DNA from: Bacteriovoracaceae bacterium
Lineage (GTDB): Bacteria; Bdellovibrionota; Bacteriovoracia; Bacteriovoracales; Bacteriovoracaceae
Length of the DNA stretch: 64,000 nucleotides
Reading direction: 5' to 3'
NCBI GenBank assembly: GCA_947446575.1
Contig: CANFHC010000002.1
Coordinates: 62,001 to 126,000 of the forward strand
Shown: positions 41,840-50,707 of the stretch, piece after piece
Layout of the letters: each line of letters opens with the position of its first letter
Position numbering within the stretch: the first letter of the stretch is position 1
Program-made: the position numbers and the translations under genes
Notes under the pieces: generated by a model
The model's database searches: none
Told to the model about the DNA's origin: nothing
The model's input: the letters and a program-made list of their open reading frames with translations, nothing else

Positions 41840-43259
41840 TTTTACCAACCGTTTAAAAAACGCTTGTCCGCATGTTTTTGTAAGGGTTGCTTGCACGCCA
41901 CTACTTAATCCAGTCTTACTCCACCTTAATAATGATTTATTAGATAGATTAAATATCGATCCTTATGAAAAAGAAAAATCTTCTTTTTTAAGATTCATAA
42001 ATGGCGATCTGGATTTCGATGGCCTCTTTTTTGGGGCCAGTGTCTATTCCGGACACCAGTTTGGATATTACGTTCCCAGACTAGGTGATGGCAGGGCGAT
42101 TACTTTAGCTGAAATAAAAAATAATAATGATGAGTATTTTGAATTGCAACTTAAAGGATCTGGACTTACTCCTTATTCTCGTATGGGAGATGGTAAAGCT
42201 GTCGTGCGATCAAGCATTAGAGAGTATCTTGGTAGCGCTCATCTAAAAGCACTCAGCATCCCAACAACTGAAGCCTTAACAATTATTCACGGCAGTGATG
42301 ATGTTTACCGCGAGAGTGTAGAGAAATCGGCGATTGTTTTTAGAGTGGCTGAAAGTTTTTTGCGTTTTGGGCATTTTCAATATTTTTTTCACACTGATCA
42401 AAAAGAAGAATTAAAGAGTCTTATAGATTTTACCATTGCGACTTATTTTAAAAATTACACTGACCATCCAAATTCTTATCTTTTATTTTTTCAAGATGTT
42501 GTTAAAAAAACGGCGAAACTTTTTGCTGGCTGGCAATCGGTTGGTTTTTGTCATGGAGTTTTAAATACTGATAATACTTCTATCTTAGGACTCACAATTG
42601 ATTATGGTCCTTTTGGATTTATTGATCATTTCGATTTAAATCATATTTGCAACCACTCTGATCATGAAGGTCGATATAGTTTTGGTAATCAACCTGAAAT
42701 TGGAATGTGGAACTTGGAACAATTATGTATCGCTCTACAAGATTACATCCCAGAAGCAGATCTAAAAAGAACATTAGATACATATCCACAAATTTTTCAT
42801 GTGGAATATAGAAGACTCTTAAAGAATAAATTGGGTCTTGAAAAAATCATTGATGGCGATGAAGAATTTTTAAGAAAATTATTAGGTATGTTAGTAGCCA
42901 CTAAAATTGATTACACTCAATTTTTCAGAGCACTTTCTCACTACCAATTAACTCAAAGTATGCCTTTTTTGAAAAGTTTGGAATTATCTGAATTTTTAAA
43001 AATTTACGATGAAAGAATAAAATTTGAATTAACGAGTAAAGAAGACAGGGCGTCTCGAATGTTAGCGGTTAATCCCAAGTTTATTTTGCGCAATTACCTC
43101 GCGCAAATGGCCATTGAGACTTATTTAACTGATCCCAAAGTGTTAGAAAATCTTTTTTTAGTCCTCACTCATCCTTTTGATGAATGGGAGCAATTTGAAG
43201 AATGGAGTGCTCCCGCCTCAACCCAATATAAAAATCTTTCAGTGAGTTGTTCATCATGA
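41802..43259 (+). CDS. selO: SelO family protein adenylyltransferase (YdiU)
   Basis: Pseudokinase-fold enzyme that transfers AMP from ATP to protein Ser/Thr/Tyr, with a role in redox stress. Family blocks are SGHQFGYYVPRLGDGRAI, LQLKGSGLTPYSRMGDGKAV, RSSIREYLGSAHLKAL and the active-site region CHGVLNTDNTSILG with IDYGPFGFID. The C-terminus ends SVSCSS with Cys third from the end, the position of the redox Cys in E. coli SelO and of Sec in animals. An in-frame TTG at 41781 is an alternative; the ATG at 41802 gives 485 residues, the usual length. The stop overlaps the next start (ATGA). Confidence 0.94.
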   Translation: MNPTRPLKLAELNFTNRLKNACPHVFVRVACTPLLNPVLLHLNNDLLDRLNIDPYEKEKSSFLRFINGDLDFDGLFFGASVYSGHQFGYYVPRLGDGRAITLAEIKNNNDEYFELQLKGSGLTPYSRMGDGKAVVRSSIREYLGSAHLKALSIPTTEALTIIHGSDDVYRESVEKSAIVFRVAESFLRFGHFQYFFHTDQKEELKSLIDFTIATYFKNYTDHPNSYLLFFQDVVKKTAKLFAGWQSVGFCHGVLNTDNTSILGLTIDYGPFGFIDHFDLNHICNHSDHEGRYSFGNQPEIGMWNLEQLCIALQDYIPEADLKRTLDTYPQIFHVEYRRLLKNKLGLEKIIDGDEEFLRKLLGMLVATKIDYTQFFRALSHYQLTQSMPFLKSLELSEFLKIYDERIKFELTSKEDRASRMLAVNPKFILRNYLAQMAIETYLTDPKVLENLFLVLTHPFDEWEQFEEWSAPASTQYKNLSVSCSS

Positions 43260-43591
43260 CAAATGTATTAGTCTTTGGGTATTCAGATAATCCAGAACGT
43301 TACTCTTATATGGCCTTTGAACTGCTAAAAGATTACGGACACAAGGCTGTTGCCTTTAATCCAAGAACTGATGATTTTAAAAGTTTAGCAAAGTCTTTTG
43401 ATACAATTACTCTTTATGTAAATCCCACTATTGGCGAAAAATTTAGTGATGGCTTATTAAAAATAAAAACTAAAAGAGTTATTTTTAATCCCGGAACTGA
43501 AAATCCAGTACTAGAAAAAAAATTCCAAGAATTGGGTGTGGAAATCGTTATTGGCTGCACGCTCGTTATGCTCAAAACTAATCAATATTAA
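43256..43591 (+). CDS. CoA-binding domain protein
   Basis: Small Rossmann-type protein of the CoA_binding family (YccU-like): VLVFGYSDNPERYSYMAFE at the start, then HKAVAFNPR, ITLYVNPTIG and the terminal VIFNPGTENP and GCTLVMLK. Length 111 from the ATG at 43256, which overlaps the selO stop by 4 bases. The family binds CoA or a related nucleotide; the function is unknown. Position between selO and an M15 peptidase suggests a small operon with mixed functions. Confidence 0.86.
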   Translation: MTNVLVFGYSDNPERYSYMAFELLKDYGHKAVAFNPRTDDFKSLAKSFDTITLYVNPTIGEKFSDGLLKIKTKRVIFNPGTENPVLEKKFQELGVEIVIGCTLVMLKTNQY

Positions 43592-43603
43592 GCGAGTTTA
43601 TCT

Positions 43604-44290
43604 ATGAGTATCAGTTCAGATTTTTTAACAGGAAAAAACACTGATGCACTAGAATATTTTCAGGGGGATAAAATCCTTATTCATAAAGACATGCGCGCTG
43701 ATCTATCAAGCATGTTTGAGCACGCTCAAAGAGATGGGTTAAACTTGGCCCTCACTAGTTGTTTTAGATCCTACGATTTGCAAAAGAGTATTTGGAATGA
43801 AAAAGTTCAAGGCTTGCGTCCTGTGCTTGATTCAACTTCTCAACCAGTAGATTTATCAACTAAATCCAATGAAGAAATTCTTTTTTTAATTCTAAGATGG
43901 TCAGCTATTCCGGGGGGAAGTCGTCATCACTGGGGTAGTGATTTCGATATTTATGATTTATCAATTATGTCAAAAAATTATAAAGTTCAATTGATTCCAG
44001 CAGAATATGAAAAAGGTGGAGTTTTTTACAATGCTAATCTTTGGTTAAACGAAAACATGAAAGATTTTGGTTTTTTTAGGCCCTACTTTAAAGATAGCGG
44101 AGGGATTGCACCAGAGCCATGGCATTTAAGTTACAAACCTCTTAGTGAAAAACTCCTGGAGAGTTTTACTTTTGAAGTTTTTCAAAACCATTTAGCATCT
44201 GCTGATTTTCTACTCATTAAAGAGGCTCAGGCATTTGCAGATATCCTATATGATCGTTATATTCAAATACCTCGCCAATTTGATACCTGA
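43604..44290 (+). CDS. M15-family D-alanyl-D-alanine carboxypeptidase (VanY/LAS type)
   Basis: Zinc peptidase acting on peptidoglycan stem peptides. The zinc-site motifs are SRHHWGSDFD (His and Asp ligands) and EPWHLSY near residue 173 (third ligand His with catalytic Glu), with the upstream SCFRSYDLQKSIW typical of VanY. No signal peptide is visible, so it may act in the cytoplasm, for recycling, or leave by another route. Length 228 is normal. It begins 12 bases after the CoA-binding gene. Wall-remodelling peptidases are frequent in predatory bacteria, but a predation role is not shown. Confidence 0.88.
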   Translation: MSISSDFLTGKNTDALEYFQGDKILIHKDMRADLSSMFEHAQRDGLNLALTSCFRSYDLQKSIWNEKVQGLRPVLDSTSQPVDLSTKSNEEILFLILRWSAIPGGSRHHWGSDFDIYDLSIMSKNYKVQLIPAEYEKGGVFYNANLWLNENMKDFGFFRPYFKDSGGIAPEPWHLSYKPLSEKLLESFTFEVFQNHLASADFLLIKEAQAFADILYDRYIQIPRQFDT

Positions 44291-44380
44291 GTTAAATCGT
44301 CAATCCGAATTAAGTTGATGGATGCATTCAAAAGACATTTAATATTAGAGAGCTATTTCAATTTCAGATAGGGAAATTAA

Positions 44381-45583
44381 ATGAAAATATCTTTACTTTT
44401 ATTCATATGTGCATTCATGGCCTTTAATGCAGAATCTTTTGCAGCATCAAAGACTCACTCTAAAAAAAGCAAAAAAACTACAAAGACATCTCCAGTTAGA
44501 AAAGAGATGAATAGTATATCAGGACACATTCGCGACCTAGGTCTCTATATCGCTTCCGAGCAAGAATTTGTACGTGAATCCAATAAACCCATTATTCAAA
44601 AACATTTGGAAGAATTAACTAAAATATTTAAAAATGTAAAAGTTCATCCAGTTATTGCAACTCAAGGTCTTTCTCTCAACAGAAGTGTAATGGTGGATCA
44701 ACTTGAACAATCTCTGGCCCTTTTTAAGAATGATAAAAAAACTCTGGCGCGGGCGAAGTTTAATGCTGCTTTAAATCTTTGTGTATCTTGCCACACTCAA
44801 ACTCCTGGTGCTGTTAAAAAAGAAGATTTTAAAGTTTTTGCCGATAAAGATATTAGCAAATTACAGATTAATGATTTTGAGCGCGCTGAACTTTATTATA
44901 TCACTCGCGATTTTGAAGCTTCGATGAAACTTTATGATCAGTTCCTTATGGCCTCTAAAAAGACTGACGATGATGAGTTCATCTTAAAAGCACTTGAGCG
45001 TGAACTTATTTATTTTATTAAAATTAAAAAAAGTTTTCCAGAAGCAAAAGCTCATTTTGAAACATTTTTAAAAGACAGCAAGTTCAATGACAACGTTACT
45101 AAAGAGGTAAGCGAGTGGGTTAAAACTTTAAGTGGCAAAAGTTTATGGGAATCGTTTGATCCAATAAGTGTAAAAGAAGAAGACATGGAAAAGTTCATGA
45201 AAACATTTATTGCTGACGACGAGGAAGGTCCTATTTTTTCAGTTACTGACTCTTCTGAAGTTTTCGATTTAAATCTTTCATCTGTATTGCTCGATTACTA
45301 CAATGCCCATCCAGACACTAAATTGGGTGCGAAAATTTTGTACTGGTTAGCAACTCTTGATAAAAGAGTTAATGATGATCTTTTTTTCTCACTCGGGGAT
45401 TATTATCTCTTGGGTTGTATGGAAAAATATCCTAAAGATCCAATCGCTAAAGAATGTTATGAGTCTTATTTAGACGATATGGAGATAAACTATCTTAATA
45501 AAGATAAAGATTTCCCACCTGAAATGAAAACAAAAATTAAAAAATTGCAGACTCTGATTGATTACAAGGACGAAGATGAATAA
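44381..45583 (+). CDS. Exported monoheme c-type cytochrome with repeat domain, paralog 1
   Basis: Signal peptide (1-22, ending SFAA), a Lys-rich linker, then a helical domain (about 42-140) ending with the heme site CVSCH (134-138). A heme motif at the end of a helical bundle resembles the cytochrome c'/c556 plan. The C-terminal ~260 residues are helical with TPR-like character (NDFERAELYYITRDFEASMKLY) and no second heme motif. I do not recognise a named family for the whole protein. Overlaps the next paralog by 8 bases. No oxidase genes are nearby, so sensing or electron shuttling are both open. Confidence 0.8.
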   Translation: MKISLLLFICAFMAFNAESFAASKTHSKKSKKTTKTSPVRKEMNSISGHIRDLGLYIASEQEFVRESNKPIIQKHLEELTKIFKNVKVHPVIATQGLSLNRSVMVDQLEQSLALFKNDKKTLARAKFNAALNLCVSCHTQTPGAVKKEDFKVFADKDISKLQINDFERAELYYITRDFEASMKLYDQFLMASKKTDDDEFILKALERELIYFIKIKKSFPEAKAHFETFLKDSKFNDNVTKEVSEWVKTLSGKSLWESFDPISVKEEDMEKFMKTFIADDEEGPIFSVTDSSEVFDLNLSSVLLDYYNAHPDTKLGAKILYWLATLDKRVNDDLFFSLGDYYLLGCMEKYPKDPIAKECYESYLDDMEINYLNKDKDFPPEMKTKIKKLQTLIDYKDEDE

Positions 45584-46751
45584 AGCGGCTTTCCAATTTG
45601 TTTTACTTTGCGTAGGACTTTTTTCTTATGCTAGTTTTGCCGAAGATACTGCTATTGCAAAGGCTGTAATGAATAACGTCTATGATTCTTTTGTTAAAAT
45701 CATTCCCTATGTCTATGCCGATAAAAATGCGTCGGATTTATTAAAAGATTCTTCTAATCAAAAAGATTTAATTAAAAATCTTACAGAAATTTCAAATTCA
45801 TTTAAAAGTGTCAGTCATGTTGAGTTTTTTCAAAAGCCAGGTTTTAGACCTAGTCTAGAGACAATTAATTCTCATATAGATGAAACTATTTCATCTATTA
45901 AATCTCAAAATTATATTTTCGCTCAGAGTAGACTTAAGGCCATAACTGCTCTTTGTGTTTCATGCCACTCTGTTTTATCAGATTCGATTTCAAAGAAAGC
46001 TTTTGGTGATTATATTAATAGTGAAAAACGCACTCGTTTTGAATCAGACTATGCTTATGCCAATTATCTTTTTTTAGTCCGAAGATTTTCTGAATCAACC
46101 TCTTTTTTTGAAATGACAATAAGGGATCATTTAGAAAATGCTCCTTTGACTCAAAATCCAGAATTGAGTGATCACGAACTTTATTCATCTCTTCGAAGAG
46201 TCTTAAGTATTTATACGAAAGTTACTTTTAATCCGGATAAATCAGAAGCTTTCCTAAAAAAATACTACAACCATAAAAATATGCCTAAGCCACTTAATGC
46301 CATGATTGATACGTGGATTAAATCTCTAGGGAAGTGGAAAAAGTTTGATCCAAATAAAATGACTTCTCCACACCAGTTTATAACAAAAAACCTCGCTCCT
46401 CTTGAATCTCATAGAGAAAAACTTGCGAGTGGTGAAAGTGATGTGACACTTTTGGTGTCAGCAGGCGTCCTTTCAAAATACTTAACGGACAATCCAAAAA
46501 GCCCGCTCACTCCTGAAATTCTTTACTGGCTCTCAATTGCTGAACGCAGGCTCTCTAATAGTTATTTCTTTTCGCTAAGCGATCTTTATTTAAAAGATTG
46601 CATCACTCAGCACCGTCAAAGCCCTTGGGCGCGTAAATGTTATCAGGAATACGAAGACAATATTACATTTGGCTTCAGTGGGTCGAAAGGGACGGATATT
46701 CCTGTGGAGGAAAAGAAAGAACTCGATCGTTTAAAACAGGTTTTAAAGTAA
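45576..46751 (+). CDS. Exported monoheme c-type cytochrome with repeat domain, paralog 2
   Basis: Second member of the pair: signal peptide (1-22, ending SFA), helical bundle ending in the heme site CVSCH (127-131), then the same helical C-terminal domain (YANYLFLVRRFSESTSFFEM and, near the end, TPEILYWLSIAERRLSNSYFFSLSDLYLKDC). The corresponding segment in paralog 1 reads KILYWLATLDKRVNDDLFFSL. Identity is low but the order of motifs is the same. The ATG at 45576 has AAGGA 6 bases upstream and lies within the stop region of paralog 1. The two may form a heterodimer. Confidence 0.8.
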   Translation: MNKAAFQFVLLCVGLFSYASFAEDTAIAKAVMNNVYDSFVKIIPYVYADKNASDLLKDSSNQKDLIKNLTEISNSFKSVSHVEFFQKPGFRPSLETINSHIDETISSIKSQNYIFAQSRLKAITALCVSCHSVLSDSISKKAFGDYINSEKRTRFESDYAYANYLFLVRRFSESTSFFEMTIRDHLENAPLTQNPELSDHELYSSLRRVLSIYTKVTFNPDKSEAFLKKYYNHKNMPKPLNAMIDTWIKSLGKWKKFDPNKMTSPHQFITKNLAPLESHREKLASGESDVTLLVSAGVLSKYLTDNPKSPLTPEILYWLSIAERRLSNSYFFSLSDLYLKDCITQHRQSPWARKCYQEYEDNITFGFSGSKGTDIPVEEKKELDRLKQVLK

Positions 46752-46824
46752 GTTTTCCTTGATTTTAAAAGTACATAAATTATTATCGGATTAGATAAAG
46801 AAATTTATAAAAAGGAAGTCTGTA

Positions 46825-47154
46825 ATGGATAACGCAACTACTACAACAATTACTCCCGCAGTCGTACCTTCTACTGCAACATCAACAGCTCCATCTGAAG
46901 TCCATGCAGCAGCACCAGCAGGCGCTAATCATGAAGAAGTGACTTACAATCCAAAAACTCCTGAGCCTCAAATAATTAATGGTGTGAAAGTTTTCCCTAC
47001 ATCATACATTCCAGCTAAAGCAGTGCTTCATTTGCCAAAAAAAATGCTAGTAGAAATGCAAGATTGGCATATTGAAGGAATTCACATTGTGATCTTTTTC
47101 GCACTTACAATTGGTCTATTCATTGGAATGTGGAAGCGACCAAATCTTCGTTAG
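46825..47154 (+). CDS. Small membrane protein with Ala/Thr/Pro-rich N-terminus
   Basis: 109 residues; not recognised. Residues 1-40 are low-complexity (Thr, Ala, Pro), residues 41-80 polar, and residues about 85-103 form one membrane helix (GIHIVIFFALTIGLFIGMW) near the C-terminus. This suggests a tail-anchored inner-membrane protein. AAGGAAG precedes the ATG. It follows the cytochrome pair by 73 bases and may be cotranscribed. Confidence 0.65.
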   Translation: MDNATTTTITPAVVPSTATSTAPSEVHAAAPAGANHEEVTYNPKTPEPQIINGVKVFPTSYIPAKAVLHLPKKMLVEMQDWHIEGIHIVIFFALTIGLFIGMWKRPNLR

Positions 47155-47267
47155 GATTTAACGACCCCTGACATTTACTCCAAAGGTCATTCACTAAATG
47201 TGTTTTCTTTCGTTGTTGCACTATTTAATGCTATATAGTCTTCTGCTGCTAATTTTGGAGAACTACC

Positions 47268-49016
47268 ATGTCGAAAGACCAGAAAGATAAATCAAAGTTA
47301 CAAGGATCTGATCCTCTAACTCTTCTTATGAAAGAATCTGACGCTTATACGCATTTGGATCAAATTGAAAAATATGTAGAAGAAAGTTCAGACCTAAGTG
47401 TTCTTCCTGTTCAACCTATATATTTGGCCCTTAGAAAATTACCTTTTGATAAAGTGGCCGAGTACCTTCCTAAATTCTCCGCTGAACAGCGTGCTGTTTT
47501 TATGGACATCGATTTGTGGCATAAAGACGAAATCGATATTGAACATTTCTCTTATTGGATACAGGCCTATGCAATCGTAGAATCTGAAGAAGTGAAAAAA
47601 GATTTTGTCACGAGTGAACAATTTCTTTTATTTCTAAAAAGTAGATTTAATATATGGAGCTTCGATGTCGAAGAACCAGAATATCCAGAGCATGATAATT
47701 ATTTTTTAACTGATGATAATATGCTCTTGTTTGAGTTTGATGATACTTTTCCATTTGTAGATGAGACGAGAAGTTTAATCCGTCATCTTTATTCAGAGTT
47801 TGGTGTTGAATATGCTTATACATTTTTATTTAAGCTAGTATCAGACTCTTATTTAATTTTACAAGAAGAAGAATACAATTTTCGCCGCGAGCGCATGAGA
47901 GATTTCGGATTTGTGGATTATATTGAATCTCTTGAGGTTGAAAATCCATTTATCAATATTGATTTTCTTCACAACTATATTAAAAAGAAAACTCCCTCAA
48001 CAGGGGCATTGGATGAAATATCAAAAAATCAAAATCTTCATAATTCATCTTTAGTGGCCTTTAAAGATCATTTTAAAAAAGTAATAGATGAACTCCTTAA
48101 AGTCTCAGATCAAAAGCGAGCTGATTACCTGCAGTTTAATTTTGTCCGTTTAATCAACTCTCGCTTAGAATTTAAGGGCGCTTTGAAAAAGGGGTCTGTG
48201 GCCATGACAAGAACTGGCGCCCAAACAAAAAATTTAGTATTGTTGGGATTTAATTATTTAAAGTCTGACAAAATTAAAGAAGAATATCTCAAAAATATTC
48301 CAGAAGAAGGAATTTTTACTCTCTTTGATTTCACAGATCTCTATAAAATTGGAAATTCTTTAATTAAATTTAATTTGAAAGAGTTAAAAAAAGCCCTGCA
48401 CACAAATAAGTTTGAAGGAGATGAAGAAAAATTTCTAGGGGATTATTGGGCAGATTTTTTAGACAATACTTTCGATGAACCAGTTAAATTTCAAACGGCA
48501 AAAAAAGAAAGTGCACAGGCCATTATTGAAGTTGAAGAATATGAAATGTGGACTTATAAAAGCCGAACTCTGCGCGAAATCCTGCCTTTTGCTAAAAAGT
48601 TTCATGAAACTTTTAGCGCACTAAAAAAAGAGGGGCGGCTTCAAGATAGTTATTACTTAAATTACTCGGTTGAATCTATTGATTTTGAATCTCTCCTTTT
48701 GTCTAGTTTTGCCAATTTCTTTTTGGGAACTTACGACGAAAAAAATACATCGAAGTTAGGATTAACGATTGATGAATTTAAAAATTTTGCCACAAAAATT
48801 ATAACGTCAGATGGAAAATATACTTTAACGCCTGAGTTATACAAAAAGATTCAAAATTTTGCAGAGAGTTTTGGTTTAAATCTTGTTTTCGATTTTAATA
48901 ATTATTTGCAAGACCTCTTAAAATCTCAGCTTGAAGGGTATGATTATTCTACAATGGCCGATGAGGATTACGAACATATTGGCGGACCGATTATCCTCAC
49001 AATTATTAAGCATTAG
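47268..49016 (+). CDS. Large acidic protein, DUF6178-like
   Basis: 582 residues, acidic and helical, without signal peptide, so probably cytoplasmic. The region around EEEYNFRRERMRDFGFVDY (about residues 203-221) and the spaced LPFDKVAEYLPKFSAEQRA resemble the uncharacterised DUF6178 family of Deltaproteobacteria-type genomes; this match is from pattern memory and moderate in strength. No catalytic motif is recognised. It is monocistronic, overlapping the convergent small gene by 4 bases. Confidence 0.7.
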   Translation: MSKDQKDKSKLQGSDPLTLLMKESDAYTHLDQIEKYVEESSDLSVLPVQPIYLALRKLPFDKVAEYLPKFSAEQRAVFMDIDLWHKDEIDIEHFSYWIQAYAIVESEEVKKDFVTSEQFLLFLKSRFNIWSFDVEEPEYPEHDNYFLTDDNMLLFEFDDTFPFVDETRSLIRHLYSEFGVEYAYTFLFKLVSDSYLILQEEEYNFRRERMRDFGFVDYIESLEVENPFINIDFLHNYIKKKTPSTGALDEISKNQNLHNSSLVAFKDHFKKVIDELLKVSDQKRADYLQFNFVRLINSRLEFKGALKKGSVAMTRTGAQTKNLVLLGFNYLKSDKIKEEYLKNIPEEGIFTLFDFTDLYKIGNSLIKFNLKELKKALHTNKFEGDEEKFLGDYWADFLDNTFDEPVKFQTAKKESAQAIIEVEEYEMWTYKSRTLREILPFAKKFHETFSALKKEGRLQDSYYLNYSVESIDFESLLLSSFANFFLGTYDEKNTSKLGLTIDEFKNFATKIITSDGKYTLTPELYKKIQNFAESFGLNLVFDFNNYLQDLLKSQLEGYDYSTMADEDYEHIGGPIILTIIKH

Positions 49017-49393
49017 CTAAAATGAGAATTGAAAAATTGAGCCAAGTTCTTCTGTAGGGTAGAATCCGATTTTCTAAATTCTCCAAAAAGTTTTTCAGAA
49101 ATTAAAATTCTACGATCTTTTTGAACTTGAATGAGTTTATCAGTTTGAGAAAAATTTGTCTTGAGTGATACTTTTTTTGTTAAAAATATCTCTAAACCTG
49201 TAAGTCTGGCATTTTCTTGTTCAAGGAAATGCTGTAACTCATATTGCTCGCCAACTTTTGAATTGTCTCTTTCTCTGCGCTCAAGTTCTTTGTATTCTTC
49301 ACTCTCAACATAATCTTCAAATACATCCTCAAAGCCTTTTAGTCCTCTGATTGCGTCTTTAGAGAGGTTGATATTTCCGATTTTTTTGCTCAT
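49013..49393 (-). CDS. Hypothetical small helical protein
   Basis: 126 residues, not recognised. It is rich in Glu, Lys and Arg, with a likely coiled-coil from about residue 28 to 75 (EDYVESEEYKELERRERDNS and the LEQENARLTGLE region). No signal peptide or membrane segment. It follows the next gene upstream (49406-49906) by 12 bases, so they form a two-gene unit. Confidence 0.6.
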   Translation of the reverse strand: MSKKIGNINLSKDAIRGLKGFEDVFEDYVESEEYKELERRERDNSKVGEQYELQHFLEQENARLTGLEIFLTKKVSLKTNFSQTDKLIQVQKDRRILISEKLFGEFRKSDSTLQKNLAQFFNSHFS

Positions 49394-49405
49394 TTATAAA
49401 AATCC

Positions 49406-49906
49406 TTATTTACCTTTAGTCTTTGTTTCAAACAATTTGCTATGTAAATTCTCTAAGAAGTAGAGTTCTTTAGTTTCATTATAGAGGTTTCTTTGACTGA
49501 CTGTTGAATCCCTAAATTCGTTTATGATTTTGTATAGTTCTAGGTTTTTTATTTTATCAACTTTGAGAGAAAGTTTATTTAAAAGTTGAAGTTCTTTATT
49601 ATTTGGGCGTTTAACTTTTTTAAAATAATGTTCTGGCAAATCTTTTACTGAACGTACTGAGGGAAAAATGCTTTTTAGTTGTATTGGAGAGACAATGTAA
49701 AGTGGGTAGGGAAATAGGGGGTGAAGGTTATGTTCGAGAGTAATTTGCTCGAGATTCAAGATTAAAGTATCAATTTCTTCTTTTTTTAAATTCGTCAGAT
49801 TCAAATAACAAGGAACTTTTCCAATGCGTGAATCTGAAATAATAATTCGCAGTTTTTCGGCGGTCATTTCACTAAGGAGAATTTCTTCAAAAATAGGAAT
49901 TTTCAT
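49406..49906 (-). CDS. Hypothetical protein
   Basis: 166 residues, not recognised. The N-terminal ~90 residues look alpha/beta (IPIFEEILLSEMTAEKLRII, YLNLTNLKKEEIDTLI, LYIVSPIQLKSIFP); the rest is helical and Lys/Asn-rich. No export signal. First gene of the two-gene leftward unit, divergent from the unknown gene preceding the CpaF-type ATPase. Confidence 0.6.
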   Translation of the reverse strand: MKIPIFEEILLSEMTAEKLRIIISDSRIGKVPCYLNLTNLKKEEIDTLILNLEQITLEHNLHPLFPYPLYIVSPIQLKSIFPSVRSVKDLPEHYFKKVKRPNNKELQLLNKLSLKVDKIKNLELYKIINEFRDSTVSQRNLYNETKELYFLENLHSKLFETKTKGK

Positions 49907-49995
49907 TGTTAATTTTTCCCTTTATTCGCACAAAATCAGATTTAAGTATAAACTAGAAAGGAGAGTTTGTTATAGACAATAAGAAAAAGGAAAGT

Positions 49996-50694
49996 ATGTT
50001 CAATCTCGCTTATGTCTCACTGCCTGATCACTTTACTAAACTATTAGTGAGCAATATTCAAAACAGTACGCAAAGTAATACAAATCTTGAAATGTATATC
50101 AATGAAAATTCAGAGTTAAACGCTTTAATCAAAAAAATATTTAGAGATATTGACCCCGATGGATTTTTAGGGAAAATTCTTTCTATATCTGGATGGAATG
50201 GAATCAGAAATCGCCTGGCCGCAGTTTATATAGAATACGCCATGACTGGATTTTTTCCTGAGGCTGCCAATCTTTCCTTGGTCACAGATATGATCAATAT
50301 CGAAAATAAACTCCGTCATTTTACTCCTACTGGTTTTTCGCGTTCTTTTCTTTTAGCCTTCTATGCCAAAATGTCACTCATTCAAATTAAAAGAAAAGAT
50401 GACAGTGTCAATTACACTCCACTTATTTTAAGAGATGAGCATTTAGAATTTATGAAATGGTCTAAAGCCAAATCAACTCGAATTGATTGGTTGATGCTAC
50501 AATTAATTCAATATGATCATTTTTTAGGGACTGAGCGTATGAATACATTTTTGGAATCAGGATCGAGGTACGAGTCTCTTTTTGCTTTATTGTCTGCCAA
50601 CGAACAAAGACAAATGGTCAAAAATTTTATGACGTATGGAGCTTCTATAAACGATTCAGATATTTTTCTAACTGACGTGACTACGCAAGCATAA
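49996..50694 (+). CDS. Hypothetical protein upstream of the CpaF-type ATPase
   Basis: 232 residues, not recognised. Soluble and mostly helical, with a motif-like stretch FLGKILSISGWNGIRNRLAAVYIEYAMTG (only the ends FLGKILS and EYAMTG need be remembered) and no signal or membrane segment. AAAGGAAAG precedes the ATG. The stop is 13 bases from the ATPase start, so the two are cotranscribed and it may be a specific partner of the ATPase. Confidence 0.68.
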   Translation: MFNLAYVSLPDHFTKLLVSNIQNSTQSNTNLEMYINENSELNALIKKIFRDIDPDGFLGKILSISGWNGIRNRLAAVYIEYAMTGFFPEAANLSLVTDMINIENKLRHFTPTGFSRSFLLAFYAKMSLIQIKRKDDSVNYTPLILRDEHLEFMKWSKAKSTRIDWLMLQLIQYDHFLGTERMNTFLESGSRYESLFALLSANEQRQMVKNFMTYGASINDSDIFLTDVTTQA

Positions 50695-50707
50695 TTGGGA
50701 AAAAGAT

